Shown piece by piece: positions 5,260 through 14,044 of a DNA stretch of 14,044 bases. Positions within the stretch are counted from its first letter, which is position 1. Each line of letters begins with the position of its first letter. This DNA is from an uncultured Lachnospiraceae bacterium (GTDB lineage Bacteria; Bacillota; Clostridia; Lachnospirales; Lachnospiraceae). The notes beneath the pieces are model-generated. The model saw only the letters and a list, made by a program, of their open reading frames with translations, did not search any database and was not told the origin of the DNA. A program made the position numbers and the translations under genes. Location: positions 1-14,044 of the forward strand of contig CAKRHL010000045.1 of the NCBI GenBank assembly GCA_934338765.1. Direction: 5' to 3'.

Positions 5260-8200
5260 ATGTATTTAAAAAGTCTGGAAGTGCATGGTTTTAAATCATT
5301 TGCCAATAAATTGTTATTTGAATTTCATAATGGTATTACGGCGATTGTAGGACCTAACGGAAGTGGAAAGAGCAATGTTGCCGATGCCGTGCGTTGGGTA
5401 CTGGGTGAGCAGAGTGCCAAGCAGCTTCGTGGTGCCAAGATGGAGGACATTATCTTTGCGGGAACGGAGCTTCGAAAGCCTCTGGGGTATGCCTATGTAG
5501 CCATTACCATCAGCAACGAGGATCATAAGCTAAATGTACCGTATGAGGAGGTAACCATTGCCAGAAGAGTGTATCGTTCCGGTGAGAGTGAGTATCTCTT
5601 AAATGGTGCATCCTGCCGTCTGCGTGATATTCAGGAGCTGTTGTTTGATACCGGTATCGGTAAGGAGGGCTATTCCATTATCGGACAGGGACAGATCGAT
5701 AAGATCCTCAGTGGTAAGCCGGAGGAGAGGCGTGAGCTTTTTGATGAGGCTGCCGGTATTGTGAAGTTCAAAAAGAGAAAGGCTGCTGCAGAGAAAAACC
5801 TGGCGGAGGAGCAGCAGAATATGGTCCGTATCGAGGATATTCTGTCGGAGCTGGAAAAGCAGGTAGGACCACTGGAGAAGCAGTCGGAGAAGGCACATGA
5901 ATATCTGATCTATCGTGATGAGCTTCGTAATCTGGATGTCAATATCTTTTTGATGGAGTATGATCAGATTCATACGGAGATGGAAGAGGTGTCCCAGAAA
6001 CAGGACATTGCTTCCGGTGATCTGGAACAGGCCAAAAAGGATTTTGAAGAGACAAAGGCGGAATATGCACAGGTGGAGGAGGTGCTGGAAAAGCACAACC
6101 AGAGTCTGGAGGAGAATAAGGAACGCCTGACCAATTCCAGAGTATCCTTAAATGAGCAGGAAGGAAATGTCCGGGTGCTGCAGGAGCAGATCCGGAGTGC
6201 CAGCCAGAATGAGGAGCATTATAAAGAGCGTCTGGAGAATCTCCAAAAATCCATGGACCAGGCGAAGGAGGAAAAGGCAGGATATCAGGAGAAGCAGGAT
6301 GCCTTTGACGAACGCCTCGCCGGGATCCGTAAGGAACAGGATGAAATGAAGGAGCGTCTTGCACAGACCTCCGGCCAGATCGCATCCACAGAGAAAGAGA
6401 TTGCAGACCGCAATAACGATATTCTGACGGCAATGAGCCAGACCACAGAGATCAAAACAGAGCAGCAGAAGTATGAAACACAGCTGGAACAGATCAATGT
6501 AAAGCGGGCTGAAATGACCCAGAAGGTGTTGAAAAATAAATCCGAAGCGGCAGGCCTGCAGGAAACCATGGAGCAGCAAAAAGCGATCCTGTCCGATATT
6601 TCGGACAAGATCGAAGGAATGGATGCCAATAATACAGAGATCCGTAATGCGTTAAAGCGTCTTTCCGAGCGAAGTCAGGAGCTGGAAAAAGAGCACCGGG
6701 ATACCCAGCAGAAGTTCCATATGGCAAACTCCCGTCTCAATTCCTTAAAGAATATGACGGAGCGTTATGAAGGCTTTGGTCAGAGTATCCGCCGTGTGAT
6801 GGAACAGAAGGAGCATAATCCCGGCATCATTGGTGTTGTTGCAGACATTATCCGGGTGGAAAAGGATTATGAGATCGCGATCGAGACGGCTTTGGGCGGC
6901 AGCATCCAGAATATTGTCACAGACAATGAACAGACTGCCAAGGCGATGATCGCGTTGTTAAAAAAGAACCGCTACGGCCGTGCTACCTTCCTTCCGTTAA
7001 CTAATATGTCCGGCCGGGGTGTAAATCAGGCACAGAATATATTAAGGGAGCCGGGTGTGGTAGGTTTTGGATCTTCTCTGGTGCATGCGGATGCGAAGTT
7101 TGACCAGCTGATCGAATATCTTCTGGGCAGATTTGTGGTGGTAGATCATATTGATAATGCCATTGCTCTTGCCAGAAAATATAAGCATTCCCTTCGGATT
7201 GTAACGAAGGAGGGAGAGCTTTTAAATCCGGGCGGTTCTATGTCCGGTGGAGCTTATAAAAACAACAATAATCTCCTGGGACGCCACCGTGAGATGGAAA
7301 ATCTTGAAAAGGAAGTGGAGGCGCAGAGAGAGAGAATGCGCGGGATCCTGCGGGAGCAGGAGGAAGGCCGCAAAGAAGCCGAGGAGCAGCAGAAGGCCAT
7401 CGAAAAGAACCGCAGCATCCGTCAGGAGCTGATCCTGCAGCAAAATACGGCTAAGATCAATTACGACAGAGCCAGAGGAGATTTCCTGCAGAACCAGAAT
7501 GAGCTGGAGCAGATCCGTCTGGACAGCCAGGGGATCGAGAGTACGAAAGCAGAGCTTCAGAAGCAGTTAGATGATCTGAAAGCGAGCATCAGCGACAGTG
7601 AGAGCCGCAGCAAGGAGAATGAAACATATCTGGAGGAGCTGAATCATCGTCTGGAGGAGCTTCGTGAGGCTGAAAAGGAGCTTACGGAGAAAAACAACGA
7701 GTATACGCTGAAGATCTCCACAGAGGTTCAGAGCAATGAATTTGTGGCTCAGAATATCGCCCGTATCAATGAGACGATGGAACAGCTGACATCAGAGCTT
7801 GCCGGAATCCAGTCGGACAGCAGACAGGCAGAGGATCTCATGCTGGAAAAACAGCAGGAGATTGAGAAGGCAAAGAAGCAGATCGAGGATACAGCGGGAG
7901 AGATCGCAGAGCTGGAGGAAACGATCCGTCAGGAGACGGAGCAGAAGGACGAGCTTTCCAGACAACATAAAGACTTCATTGATAAGAGAGAAGGTCTTTC
8001 TGACAAGATCAATGAGCTGGATAAAGAGTGTTTCCGTCTGAATAATCAGAAGGAAAAAATGGAGGAGCGGATCAACTCACGGACTACATATATGTGGGAG
8101 CAGTACGAGCTGACTTATCATGGGGCAGAGGAGCTTCGGACAAACACGGAGCTTTCTATGCCGCAGATGAAGCAGGAGATCGGTTCCTTAAAATCCAGGA

Positions 8201-8823
8201 TCAAGGCACTGGGAGATGTCAATGTCAATGCCATTGAACAGTATCAGGATGTGCTGGAGCGTTACACCCAGTTAAAGACGCAGCATGACGATCTGATCAA
8301 GGCGGCTGGCGTGTTGGAGGGGATCATCAGTGAGCTGGACGAGTCCATGCGAAAGCAGTTTGCCGAGCAGTTTGCCGAGATCCGGGAACGTTTTGACAAG
8401 GTATTTAAGGAGCTTTTTGGTGGAGGCCGTGGTACTTTGGAGCTTCTGGAAGAGGAAGATATCCTGACGGCAGGCATCAAGATCGTTGCACAGCCACCGG
8501 GAAAGAAGCTTCAGAATATGATGCAGCTTTCCGGTGGAGAGAAGGCATTGACGGCTATTGCGTTGTTATTTGCTATTCAGAGTCTGAAGCCTTCCCCGTT
8601 CTGTCTGCTGGACGAGATCGAGGCGGCACTGGACGATTCCAACGTAGACCGTTATGCCCAGTATCTTCATAAGCTGACAAAGGATACCCAGTTTATTGTG
8701 ATCACCCATCGTCGAGGCACGATGAATGCGGCAGATATTCTGTATGGTATCACCATGCAGGAGAAGGGCGTTTCTACACTGGTATCCGTAAATCTTCTGG
8801 ATGAGAAGGATGTTGTAAACTAA
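5260..8823 (+). CDS. smc: Chromosome segregation protein SMC
   Basis: A full-length SMC of 1187 residues, about the size of the Bacillus subtilis protein. With ScpA and ScpB it forms the condensin ring that compacts and separates the chromosome. The N-terminal ATPase head holds the Walker [10 protein letters not shown] at 31-39 and the Q-loop IIGQGQID near 145. Two long coiled-coil arms follow (about 170-510 and 665-1010), rich in Glu, Lys and Gln. They flank a hinge at about 521-640 ([11 protein letters not shown]...[10 protein letters not shown]). After the hinge comes the GGSMSGG segment. The C-terminal head carries the ABC signature [12 protein letters not shown] near 1090 and Walker [14 protein letters not shown] with D1118 and E1119. 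AGGGAG at 5247-5252, seven bases upstream, supports ATG 5260. It lies 17 bases after rnc in the same operon. Confidence 0.98.
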   Translation: MYLKSLEVHGFKSFANKLLFEFHNGITAIVGPNGSGKSNVADAVRWVLGEQSAKQLRGAKMEDIIFAGTELRKPLGYAYVAITISNEDHKLNVPYEEVTIARRVYRSGESEYLLNGASCRLRDIQELLFDTGIGKEGYSIIGQGQIDKILSGKPEERRELFDEAAGIVKFKKRKAAAEKNLAEEQQNMVRIEDILSELEKQVGPLEKQSEKAHEYLIYRDELRNLDVNIFLMEYDQIHTEMEEVSQKQDIASGDLEQAKKDFEETKAEYAQVEEVLEKHNQSLEENKERLTNSRVSLNEQEGNVRVLQEQIRSASQNEEHYKERLENLQKSMDQAKEEKAGYQEKQDAFDERLAGIRKEQDEMKERLAQTSGQIASTEKEIADRNNDILTAMSQTTEIKTEQQKYETQLEQINVKRAEMTQKVLKNKSEAAGLQETMEQQKAILSDISDKIEGMDANNTEIRNALKRLSERSQELEKEHRDTQQKFHMANSRLNSLKNMTERYEGFGQSIRRVMEQKEHNPGIIGVVADIIRVEKDYEIAIETALGGSIQNIVTDNEQTAKAMIALLKKNRYGRATFLPLTNMSGRGVNQAQNILREPGVVGFGSSLVHADAKFDQLIEYLLGRFVVVDHIDNAIALARKYKHSLRIVTKEGELLNPGGSMSGGAYKNNNNLLGRHREMENLEKEVEAQRERMRGILREQEEGRKEAEEQQKAIEKNRSIRQELILQQNTAKINYDRARGDFLQNQNELEQIRLDSQGIESTKAELQKQLDDLKASISDSESRSKENETYLEELNHRLEELREAEKELTEKNNEYTLKISTEVQSNEFVAQNIARINETMEQLTSELAGIQSDSRQAEDLMLEKQQEIEKAKKQIEDTAGEIAELEETIRQETEQKDELSRQHKDFIDKREGLSDKINELDKECFRLNNQKEKMEERINSRTTYMWEQYELTYHGAEELRTNTELSMPQMKQEIGSLKSRIKALGDVNVNAIEQYQDVLERYTQLKTQHDDLIKAAGVLEGIISELDESMRKQFAEQFAEIRERFDKVFKELFGGGRGTLELLEEEDILTAGIKIVAQPPGKKLQNMMQLSGGEKALTAIALLFAIQSLKPSPFCLLDEIEAALDDSNVDRYAQYLHKLTKDTQFIVITHRRGTMNAADILYGITMQEKGVSTLVSVNLLDEKDVVN

Positions 8824-8839
8824 TGGACTCGTGGCTTGA

Positions 8840-8863
8840 TATCCGGCCGGGTCTGGCTGGATA
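8840..8863 (+). other. Hairpin in the smc-ftsY gap
   Basis: TATCCGGCC (8840-8848) pairs with GGCTGGATA (8855-8863) around a six-base loop, nine pairs with one G-T wobble. No T-run follows, so it is not a terminator. It could be an RNA-processing or stability element between smc and ftsY. No function can be assigned from the sequence. Confidence 0.4.
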
Positions 8864-8932
8864 CAGGTGAGGATATGGTCTGCATCGCAGGACAGATTAT
8901 ATATATCGCATTATGCGGGAAATGGAGCAGTT

Positions 8933-9865
8933 ATGGGATTTTTTGACAGATTAAAAAGTGGTCTGACAAAGACCAGAGACAATTTTGTATCAGGAATCGA
9001 TTCTCTTTTCAGCGGTTTTTCCGAGATTGATGATGATTTTTATGAGGAGCTGGAGGAGATCCTGATCATGGCGGATATTGGTGTGAACACCACCGACAGG
9101 ATCATTGAGGATCTTAAGGAAAAGGTAAAGGAGCAGAAGATCAAGGAGGTTTCCGTATGCAGAAAGCTTCTGATGGATACCATAAAGCAGCAGATGCAGG
9201 TGGACGAGACGGCATATGAGTTTGAGCATAAGACATCTGTAGTATTGATGATCGGTGTCAATGGTGTGGGAAAGACGACTTCTGTCGGAAAGCTGGCCGG
9301 TCAGTTAAAGGCCCAGGGCAAAAAGGTGATCCTGGCGGCAGCAGATACCTTCCGTGCGGCAGCCATTGAGCAGCTGACGGAGTGGTCTAACCGTGCCGGT
9401 GTGGAGATCATTGCCGGACAGGAGGGCGGTGATCCTGCTTCTGTTGTTTTCGATGCAGTGAATGCTGCAAAGGCGAGAAAGGCAGACGTACTGATCTGCG
9501 ATACAGCAGGTCGTCTTCACAATAAAAAGAACCTGATGGAGGAGCTTCGCAAGATCAACCGCATTATTGAACGGGAGTTTCCAGAGGCGTATCGGGAGAC
9601 TCTGATTGTATTGGATGGAACCACAGGCCAGAATGCGCTGGTACAGGCAAAGCAGTTTGCGGAGGTTGCGGATATTTCCGGAATCGTTCTGACAAAGCTG
9701 GATGGAACGGCCAGAGGCGGTATTGCGATCGCCATTCAGTCGGAGATGAATATTCCGGTGAAATATATCGGTATCGGAGAGCAGATCGATGATCTGCAGA
9801 AGTTCGATGCAGACAAGTTTGTGGATGCCCTGTTTGAGACTCAGGACGGGGATGAGGAGGAATAA
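8933..9865 (+). CDS. ftsY: Signal recognition particle receptor FtsY
   Basis: A 310-residue SRP-family GTPase that receives ribosome-bound SRP at the membrane and hands nascent membrane proteins to the Sec translocon. The N domain (about 1-95) begins [18 protein letters not shown], a short amphipathic start. The long acidic A domain of E. coli FtsY is missing, as usual in Firmicutes. The G domain shows the P-loop GVNGVGKTT at 108-116, ADTFRAAA at 137-144, DTAGR at 190-194, [10 protein letters not shown] at 254-263 and the closing [15 protein letters not shown] 8933 is chosen because TGGAG lies five bases upstream and the family N-terminus begins exactly there. The longer option from 8867 adds 22 unrelated residues. 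It is the last member of the plsX operon with a clear functional tie to membrane biogenesis. Confidence 0.97.
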   Translation: MGFFDRLKSGLTKTRDNFVSGIDSLFSGFSEIDDDFYEELEEILIMADIGVNTTDRIIEDLKEKVKEQKIKEVSVCRKLLMDTIKQQMQVDETAYEFEHKTSVVLMIGVNGVGKTTSVGKLAGQLKAQGKKVILAAADTFRAAAIEQLTEWSNRAGVEIIAGQEGGDPASVVFDAVNAAKARKADVLICDTAGRLHNKKNLMEELRKINRIIEREFPEAYRETLIVLDGTTGQNALVQAKQFAEVADISGIVLTKLDGTARGGIAIAIQSEMNIPVKYIGIGEQIDDLQKFDADKFVDALFETQDGDEEE

Positions 9866-9932
9866 GCAGGAGGCGTCCTGTATCATAATATATGACTGTC
9901 AGAAAAGATGGCAGAAAAGATAAGAAAGGCAT

Positions 9933-9938
9933 GGTGAT
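9933..9938 (+). promoter_or_regulatory. GGTGAT ribosome binding site of the threonine ammonia-lyase gene
   Basis: GGTGAT lies four bases before ATG 9943 and defines the start there or at the adjacent ATG 9946. ATG 9931, in frame 12 bases upstream, overlaps the motif but has AGAAAGG (9923-9929) only one base before it. ATG 9892 has no usable site. Confidence 0.5.
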
Positions 9939-9942
9939 TCAT

Positions 9943-11055
9943 ATGATGACATTGGAAAGTTTTGAGGAGGCAGCAGAAAAGGTAAAAGAGGTTACGCTTC
10001 CCACGAATCTGATCTATAGCGATTACTTTTCAGAAATGTCCGGCAATAAGGTATATTTAAAGCCGGAGAATCTGCAGAATACAGGAGCATATAAGGTAAG
10101 GGGAGCTTATTATAAAGCAAGTACCCTGACCGAGGAGGAGCTGGCACATGGACTGATCACAGCATCAGCCGGCAATCATGCGCAGGGTGTTGCCAATGCA
10201 GCTAAGCTGTTTGGCACAAAGGCGGTGATCGTTATGCCTACCACAACTCCTCTGATCAAGGTAAACCGTACCAGAAGCTACGGTGCAGAGGTTGTGCTGT
10301 ATGGCGGCGTTTATGACGAGTCCTATCAGAAGGCACTGGAGATTGCCGAGGAGCGCAAAATGACATTTGTGCATCCGTTCAACGACCTTGCGGTGGCAAC
10401 GGGACAGGGTTCTATCGCAATGGAGATATTTAAGGAGCTGCCGACTGTGGATATCATTCTCGTGCCGATCGGTGGCGGCGGACTGGCTGCCGGAGTATCC
10501 ACTTTGGCCAAAATGCTGAATCCAAACATTCAGGTCATCGGTGTGGAGCCGGCCAATGCAGCCTGCATGAAGGCATCCCTGAAGGCAGGAAAGGTTGTTT
10601 CCCTGCCAAGTGCCGTGACCATTGCAGACGGTACTGCCGTAAAGACACCGGGAGATATTGTATTCCCATATATCCAGAAAAATCTGGACGATATCATTAC
10701 CGTAGAGGATGAAGAGCTTATTGTAAATTTCCTGGATGTCGTAGAAAATCACAAGATGGTTGTGGAAAACTCCGGTCTTTTAACAGTTGCAGCCCTGAAG
10801 CATTTAAACTGCAAGGATAAGAGAGTGGTATCTATCCTGAGTGGTGGCAACATGGATATCATTACCATGTCCTCTGTGGTACAGCATGGACTGATCGAGA
10901 GAGGCCGTGTATTTACTGTGTCGGTGCAACTTCCGGATCGTCCGGGTGAGCTGGTCAACGTGGCAAATGTCATTGCGCAGCTTAAGGGAAATGTCATCCG
11001 TCTGGAGCATAACCAGTTTGTCAGCATTAACCGGAATGCCGCAGTAGAATTATAG
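9943..11055 (+). CDS. ilvA: Threonine ammonia-lyase, ACT domain cut by an in-frame TAG
   Basis: A PLP enzyme that deaminates L-threonine to 2-oxobutyrate, for isoleucine synthesis or threonine breakdown. Catalytic motifs are intact in the 370-residue product: the PLP lysine K51 in NTGAYKVRGAYY, TASAGNHAQGVA at 73-84, the phosphate-binding GGGG at 177-180 and SILSGGNMD at 297-305. An ACT domain begins near 324 (FTVSVQLPDRPGELVNV) but stops at TAG 11053-11055. The same frame then continues with normal ACT sequence to TAA 11158-11160, giving about 405 residues if read through, the usual size of the medium-length, single-ACT form. Catalysis may survive, but ligand control and assembly through the ACT domain may not. 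A CAG-to-TAG change would explain the stop. It lies 77 bases after ftsY with no terminator between. The choice between a catabolic and a biosynthetic role is open. Confidence 0.9.
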   Translation: MMTLESFEEAAEKVKEVTLPTNLIYSDYFSEMSGNKVYLKPENLQNTGAYKVRGAYYKASTLTEEELAHGLITASAGNHAQGVANAAKLFGTKAVIVMPTTTPLIKVNRTRSYGAEVVLYGGVYDESYQKALEIAEERKMTFVHPFNDLAVATGQGSIAMEIFKELPTVDIILVPIGGGGLAAGVSTLAKMLNPNIQVIGVEPANAACMKASLKAGKVVSLPSAVTIADGTAVKTPGDIVFPYIQKNLDDIITVEDEELIVNFLDVVENHKMVVENSGLLTVAALKHLNCKDKRVVSILSGGNMDIITMSSVVQHGLIERGRVFTVSVQLPDRPGELVNVANVIAQLKGNVIRLEHNQFVSINRNAAVEL

Positions 11056-11160
11056 ATCACATTAGAGGCATTTGGCCACGAGCATAAGCAGCAGATCGTA
11101 GATGCATTGAAGGAAAAGGGATATGATCCAAAACTGGAAAATCCAACCAGTCTTTACTAA
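11056..11160 (+). pseudogene. ilvA: Orphaned C-terminal end of the ACT domain of ilvA
   Basis: Directly after the TAG, and in the same frame, 34 codons read ITLEAFGHEHKQQIVDAL and onward to SLY, then TAA. This is the expected last strand and helix of the ACT domain (the ITLEAFG and EHKQQI segments). The sequence is undamaged, without frameshifts, so the interruption is a single codon. It has no start codon of its own with a ribosome binding site. It would be translated only by readthrough of the TAG, or if the TAG is a sequencing error. Confidence 0.85.
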
Positions 11161-11256
11161 TTACAAAAATACTGCAATAATAAGAGGGCAGAGAAATCAG
11201 GTCATCTTAAAATATAAATACCGCACATGATACAGGTGTGCAGAAAAGAGGAGAGC

Positions 11257-12471
11257 ATGTCAGAACAGAATTTTGGTCAGGAACTATTGCATACACCCGG
11301 CGGTGTCCGGGATATTTACGGCGCAGAATGTGCAAGCCGTTTAAAGATACAGCAGGAGCTTCATCAGGTCATGATCTCCTATGGATTTCGTGATATCCAG
11401 ACACCAACCTTTGAATACTTTGATATATTCAGCAAGGAAAAGGGTTCCGTTCAGTCCCAGGCAATGTTTAAGTTTTTTGACCGGGGTAATAACACCCTTG
11501 TACTCCGGCCGGATATCACACCGGCGATCGCGCGCTGTGTATCAAAGTATGACAGAGAGGAAGAAATGCCGATCCGTCTGTGCTATATGGGCAATACCTT
11601 TGTAAACACTATGCCATACAAGGGAAAGCTTCAGGAGGTAACACAGCTTGGAGCGGAGCTTTTCAATGATACCAGCTCCGATGCGGATGCCGAGATGGTG
11701 GTACTTACGATTGAATGTCTGTTAAAGAGCGGCCTGCAGGAGTTCCAGCTGGAGATCGGCCACGCAGATCTGCTGCGGGGACTGGTGGAGGAAGCCGGGT
11801 TTTCCGCTGCGGAGGCAGAGGAGCTGTTCACATTGATCGAGAGCAAGAACTTCTTTGGTGTGGAGGAGCTTCTGGACCGCCTGACCGTGGCAAAGCCGTT
11901 AAAGGAAATCTTCGTCAGTCTGTCAGAGCTTCAGGGAAGCTTTGCAGAGTCAGAAGCCTTTGTGAAGGAAAGAACGGATAATGAGCGTGTATTAAAAGCA
12001 TTGGACCGCTTGCAGAAGGTAGAGCAGATCGTGGCAATGTACGGTTATCAGCAGTACATTACCGTGGATCTGAGTATGCTGAGCAATTACAGCTATTATA
12101 CGGGCGTGATCTTCCGGGCGTATACATACGGAAACGGTGAGGCACTGGCGAGCGGTGGACGCTATGATGGTCTGGTGGCGCAGTTTGGCAAGGATGCACC
12201 GGCGATCGGAGCAGTTATTATCGTGGATCAGTTAATGCTGGCTCTGGAGCGGCAGCAGCTTCTGAAAAAGGAGAAGTCGGGCGGTACTCTGGTGGTTTAT
12301 CCGGCACAGTACCGGGAGAAAGCACATCATCTGGCAGCAAAGCTCAGGGGAAGCGGCAAGATCGTCCAGCTGATCCGGAAATCCTCCGGCAGAGAGCTAA
12401 ACCAGTATCAGGAATATGCGGACCGGATCGGAGCGGACGACGTGATCCTGGTGCAGGCAGATACGATTTAA
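11257..12471 (+). CDS. hisZ: ATP phosphoribosyltransferase regulatory subunit HisZ
   Basis: A 404-residue paralogue of histidyl-tRNA synthetase that partners short HisG and gives it feedback control by histidine. The class II synthetase fold is visible: TPGGVRDIYG at 13-22, the motif-2-like LRPDITPAIAR at 83-93 and CYMGNTFVNT at 109-118. The motif-3 region YYTGVIFRAYT...GGRYDGLVAQFG spans about 280-311. It is called HisZ and not HisS because of the LRPDIT and SYYTGVIF forms and because hisG follows directly. A C-terminal domain (about 343-404) resembling the synthetase anticodon-binding fold is retained. The start is ATG 11257, with AGAGGAG at 11247-11253 close upstream. The longer ATG 11227 has no ribosome binding site. 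It opens the histidine operon. Confidence 0.92.
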   Translation: MSEQNFGQELLHTPGGVRDIYGAECASRLKIQQELHQVMISYGFRDIQTPTFEYFDIFSKEKGSVQSQAMFKFFDRGNNTLVLRPDITPAIARCVSKYDREEEMPIRLCYMGNTFVNTMPYKGKLQEVTQLGAELFNDTSSDADAEMVVLTIECLLKSGLQEFQLEIGHADLLRGLVEEAGFSAAEAEELFTLIESKNFFGVEELLDRLTVAKPLKEIFVSLSELQGSFAESEAFVKERTDNERVLKALDRLQKVEQIVAMYGYQQYITVDLSMLSNYSYYTGVIFRAYTYGNGEALASGGRYDGLVAQFGKDAPAIGAVIIVDQLMLALERQQLLKKEKSGGTLVVYPAQYREKAHHLAAKLRGSGKIVQLIRKSSGRELNQYQEYADRIGADDVILVQADTI

Positions 12472-12513
12472 GAAGCCGGTTGACCAAACATAGCAAAAGA
12501 ACGGAGTGAAGAG

Positions 12514-13164
12514 ATGAGATATATAACATTTGCCCTTGCAAAGGGAAGACTTGCAAAGCACACATTAAGCCTTTTGGAGCAGATTGGCATTACCTGTGAG
12601 GAAATGAAGGATGAAAAGACGAGAAAGCTGATCTTTGTCAACGAGGAGTTAGGCTACCGCTTTTTCCTTTCCAAAGCAACCGATGTTCCGACCTATGTGG
12701 AGATGGGTGCGGCAGATATTGGTGTCGTCGGTAAGGATACGATCCTGGAGGCAGGGCGCAAGCTTTATGAGGTGCTTGACCTGAATGTGGGAAAGTGCAG
12801 AATGTGCGTGGCAGGACCGGAAAGTGCCAGAGAGAAGCTGAATGACGGCTCACTGATCCGGGTGGCAAGTAAATACCCACGGATCGCAAAAGACTATTTT
12901 TATAATACAAAGCATCAGACCGTAGAGATCATTAAGCTCAATGGATCTGTGGAGCTGGCACCGATCGTAGGACTTTCTGAGGTGATCGTGGATATTGTTG
13001 AGACAGGATCCACATTGAAGGAAAACGGCCTTAAGGTGCTGGAGGAGATATGCCCGCTGTCTGCGAGAGTTGTTGTCAATGAGGTGAGCATGAAGATGGA
13101 GCATGAGAGGATCACGAAGCTTGTCAAGGATCTGAAAAAGATTGTTTCTGCAAATCAGGAATAA
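12514..13164 (+). CDS. hisG: ATP phosphoribosyltransferase, short form
   Basis: A 216-residue HisG that joins ATP and PRPP, the first committed step of histidine synthesis. It begins RYITFALAKGRLAKHTLSLL, the family start, and carries GAADIGVVGKD for substrate binding. The HisG signature spans about residues 152-172, with E156, D160, E163, TG at 164-165 and TL at 167-168. The C-terminal regulatory domain of long-form HisG is absent, which fits the need for HisZ encoded just upstream. GGAG at 12503-12506, seven bases before ATG 12514, sets the start. It lies 42 bases after hisZ in the same apparent operon. Confidence 0.97.
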   Translation: MRYITFALAKGRLAKHTLSLLEQIGITCEEMKDEKTRKLIFVNEELGYRFFLSKATDVPTYVEMGAADIGVVGKDTILEAGRKLYEVLDLNVGKCRMCVAGPESAREKLNDGSLIRVASKYPRIAKDYFYNTKHQTVEIIKLNGSVELAPIVGLSEVIVDIVETGSTLKENGLKVLEEICPLSARVVVNEVSMKMEHERITKLVKDLKKIVSANQE

Positions 13165-13217
13165 TTTGAAAAATCCATATACGAAAGATTTATCAAATAG
13201 CAGTTGTACATAGAGCA

Positions 13218-13224
13218 AAGGAGG
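13218..13224 (+). promoter_or_regulatory. Ribosome binding site of hisD
   Basis: AAGGAGG, seven bases before ATG 13232, is a near-perfect Shine-Dalgarno sequence and fixes the start of the truncated hisD gene. Confidence 0.85.
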
Positions 13225-13231
13225 AAATACC

Positions 13232-14044
13232 ATGCGGATCGTTACATTAACAGAAAAAGAAAAGAACAACATTTTGGAGAATATGCTGAAGAGAAGTCCA
13301 AACCAGTATGGAAAGTATCAGGATGCGGTGGACGAGATATTAAACGCAGTAAAAGACAGAAAAGACAAGGCACTCTTTGAGTATACCGAGAAGTTTGACG
13401 GCGTGACCATCACGCCGGAGACGATCCGTGTGACACAGGAGGAGATTGACGAGGCATATGAGCAGGTGGATCAGGAGCTGATCGATGTGATCCGCAAGGC
13501 TCTGGTCAATATCCGTTCTTATCATGAGAAGCAGGTACGCTACAGCTGGTTTGACAGCAAGCCGGACGGCACTCTGCTGGGACAGAAGATCACACCTCTT
13601 GAGAGAGTCGGTGTTTATGTACCGGGCGGAAAGGCAGTATATCCTTCCTCTGTCCTGATGAATGTCATGCCGGCGAAGGTTGCGGGTGTGGATCGTATCG
13701 TAATGACAACACCGCCGGGAAAGGACGGAAAGGTATATCCTGTGACACTGGTTGCTGCCAATGAGGCCGGTGTGGATGAGATCTACAAGGTGGGCGGTGC
13801 CCAGGCAATCGCTGCTCTGGCATACGGTACCGAGAGCATCCGCAAGGTGGACAAGATCGTGGGACCGGGCAATATTTTTGTGGCACTTGCCAAGAGAACC
13901 GTATACGGCCACGTCAGCATTGATTCTATTGCCGGACCAAGCGAGATCCTTGTACTGGCGGATGAGACAGCAAATCCAAGATATGTGGCAGCAGATCTTT
14001 TATCACAGGCAGAGCATGATGAGCTTGCCAGTGCGATCCTGATC
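13232..14044 (+). CDS. hisD: Histidinol dehydrogenase, N-terminal part (runs off the window)
   Basis: The reading frame is open from ATG 13232 to the last base, 271 codons of a protein that is usually about 430 residues. HisD oxidises histidinol to histidine in two NAD-dependent steps using a zinc ion. Visible are [46 protein letters not shown] and [15 protein letters not shown]. The zinc ligand pair Q259 and H262 is also present in SQAEHDE. The catalytic Glu-His pair lies beyond the window end. It follows hisG by 67 bases, continuing the histidine operon. Nothing suggests disruption in the visible part. Confidence 0.96.
   Translation, partial: MRIVTLTEKEKNNILENMLKRSPNQYGKYQDAVDEILNAVKDRKDKALFEYTEKFDGVTITPETIRVTQEEIDEAYEQVDQELIDVIRKALVNIRSYHEKQVRYSWFDSKPDGTLLGQKITPLERVGVYVPGGKAVYPSSVLMNVMPAKVAGVDRIVMTTPPGKDGKVYPVTLVAANEAGVDEIYKVGGAQAIAALAYGTESIRKVDKIVGPGNIFVALAKRTVYGHVSIDSIAGPSEILVLADETANPRYVAADLLSQAEHDELASAILI

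Noticed and set aside
5939..6629. Several antisense open frames opposite the smc coiled coil
   Set aside because: They arise from the biased Glu/Lys/Gln codons of the coiled coil read on the other strand, and their translations are low-complexity Leu/Phe/Ser or Pro-rich sequences.
9867..9880. CAGGA-GGCG-TCCTG inverted repeat after ftsY as a terminator
   Set aside because: The stem is only five pairs and is followed by mixed A/T sequence without a T-run, so it does not support termination between ftsY and ilvA.
11161..11256. T-box or histidine leader attenuator before hisZ
   Set aside because: The gap is about 96 bases, too short for a T-box. It shows no T-box consensus, no run of histidine codons and no terminator hairpin. 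I also see no convincing -35/-10 pair.
13166..13196. Promoter between hisG and hisD (TTGAAA with TATCAA)
   Set aside because: The spacing is 19 bases and the -10 match is poor. hisD more likely belongs to the hisZ-hisG transcript.
1..14044. Mobile element, defence system, CRISPR array, tRNA or biosynthetic cluster
   Set aside because: All the sequence is accounted for by conserved housekeeping genes and short regulatory gaps. No repeats in array form, transposase or phage motifs, or tRNA-like cloverleaf were seen.

Overview
The window reads as ordinary core chromosome of a low-to-mid GC Gram-positive anaerobe of the Clostridia, most probably a Lachnospiraceae-like gut bacterium. The evidence is the gene order cmk-ispH-rpsA and plsX-acpP-rnc-smc-ftsY, a four-domain S1 protein, a short-form HisG paired with HisZ, strong AGGAGG-type ribosome binding sites and sigma-A type promoters. 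All twelve genes lie on the + strand and are tightly packed. No gene-free gap exceeds 300 bases. I see no tRNA, rRNA, insertion sequence, phage gene or CRISPR array.

Layout. (1) Positions 1-2069: the last codons of cytidylate kinase (cmk), then ispH (isoprenoid synthesis) and rpsA (S1-domain protein). Successive genes overlap, and the unit ends in a strong intrinsic terminator. (2) Positions 2095-3007: a single-gene unit for the chemotaxis methyltransferase cheR, with its own extended -10 promoter and its own terminator. (3) Positions 3076-9865: a clear TTGCAC-17-TATAAT promoter followed by plsX, an acyl carrier protein, rnc, smc and ftsY. This joins phospholipid precursor synthesis, RNA processing, chromosome condensation and membrane protein targeting in one probable operon. 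(4) Positions 9943-11160: a threonine ammonia-lyase gene whose C-terminal ACT domain is cut by one in-frame TAG, with the rest of the domain still readable in the same frame. (5) Positions 11257-14044: the start of a histidine operon, hisZ-hisG-hisD, with hisD running off the window.

I found no previously undescribed multi-gene system. The points most worth a second look are the amber codon inside the ACT domain of the threonine ammonia-lyase gene, the 20-base out-of-frame overlap of ispH and rpsA (I recall fused forms in other Clostridia), a repeated translation-start architecture (RTGGTGAT-N4-ATG) at three unrelated genes, a divergent acyl carrier protein beside plsX, and an inverted repeat in the plsX leader.
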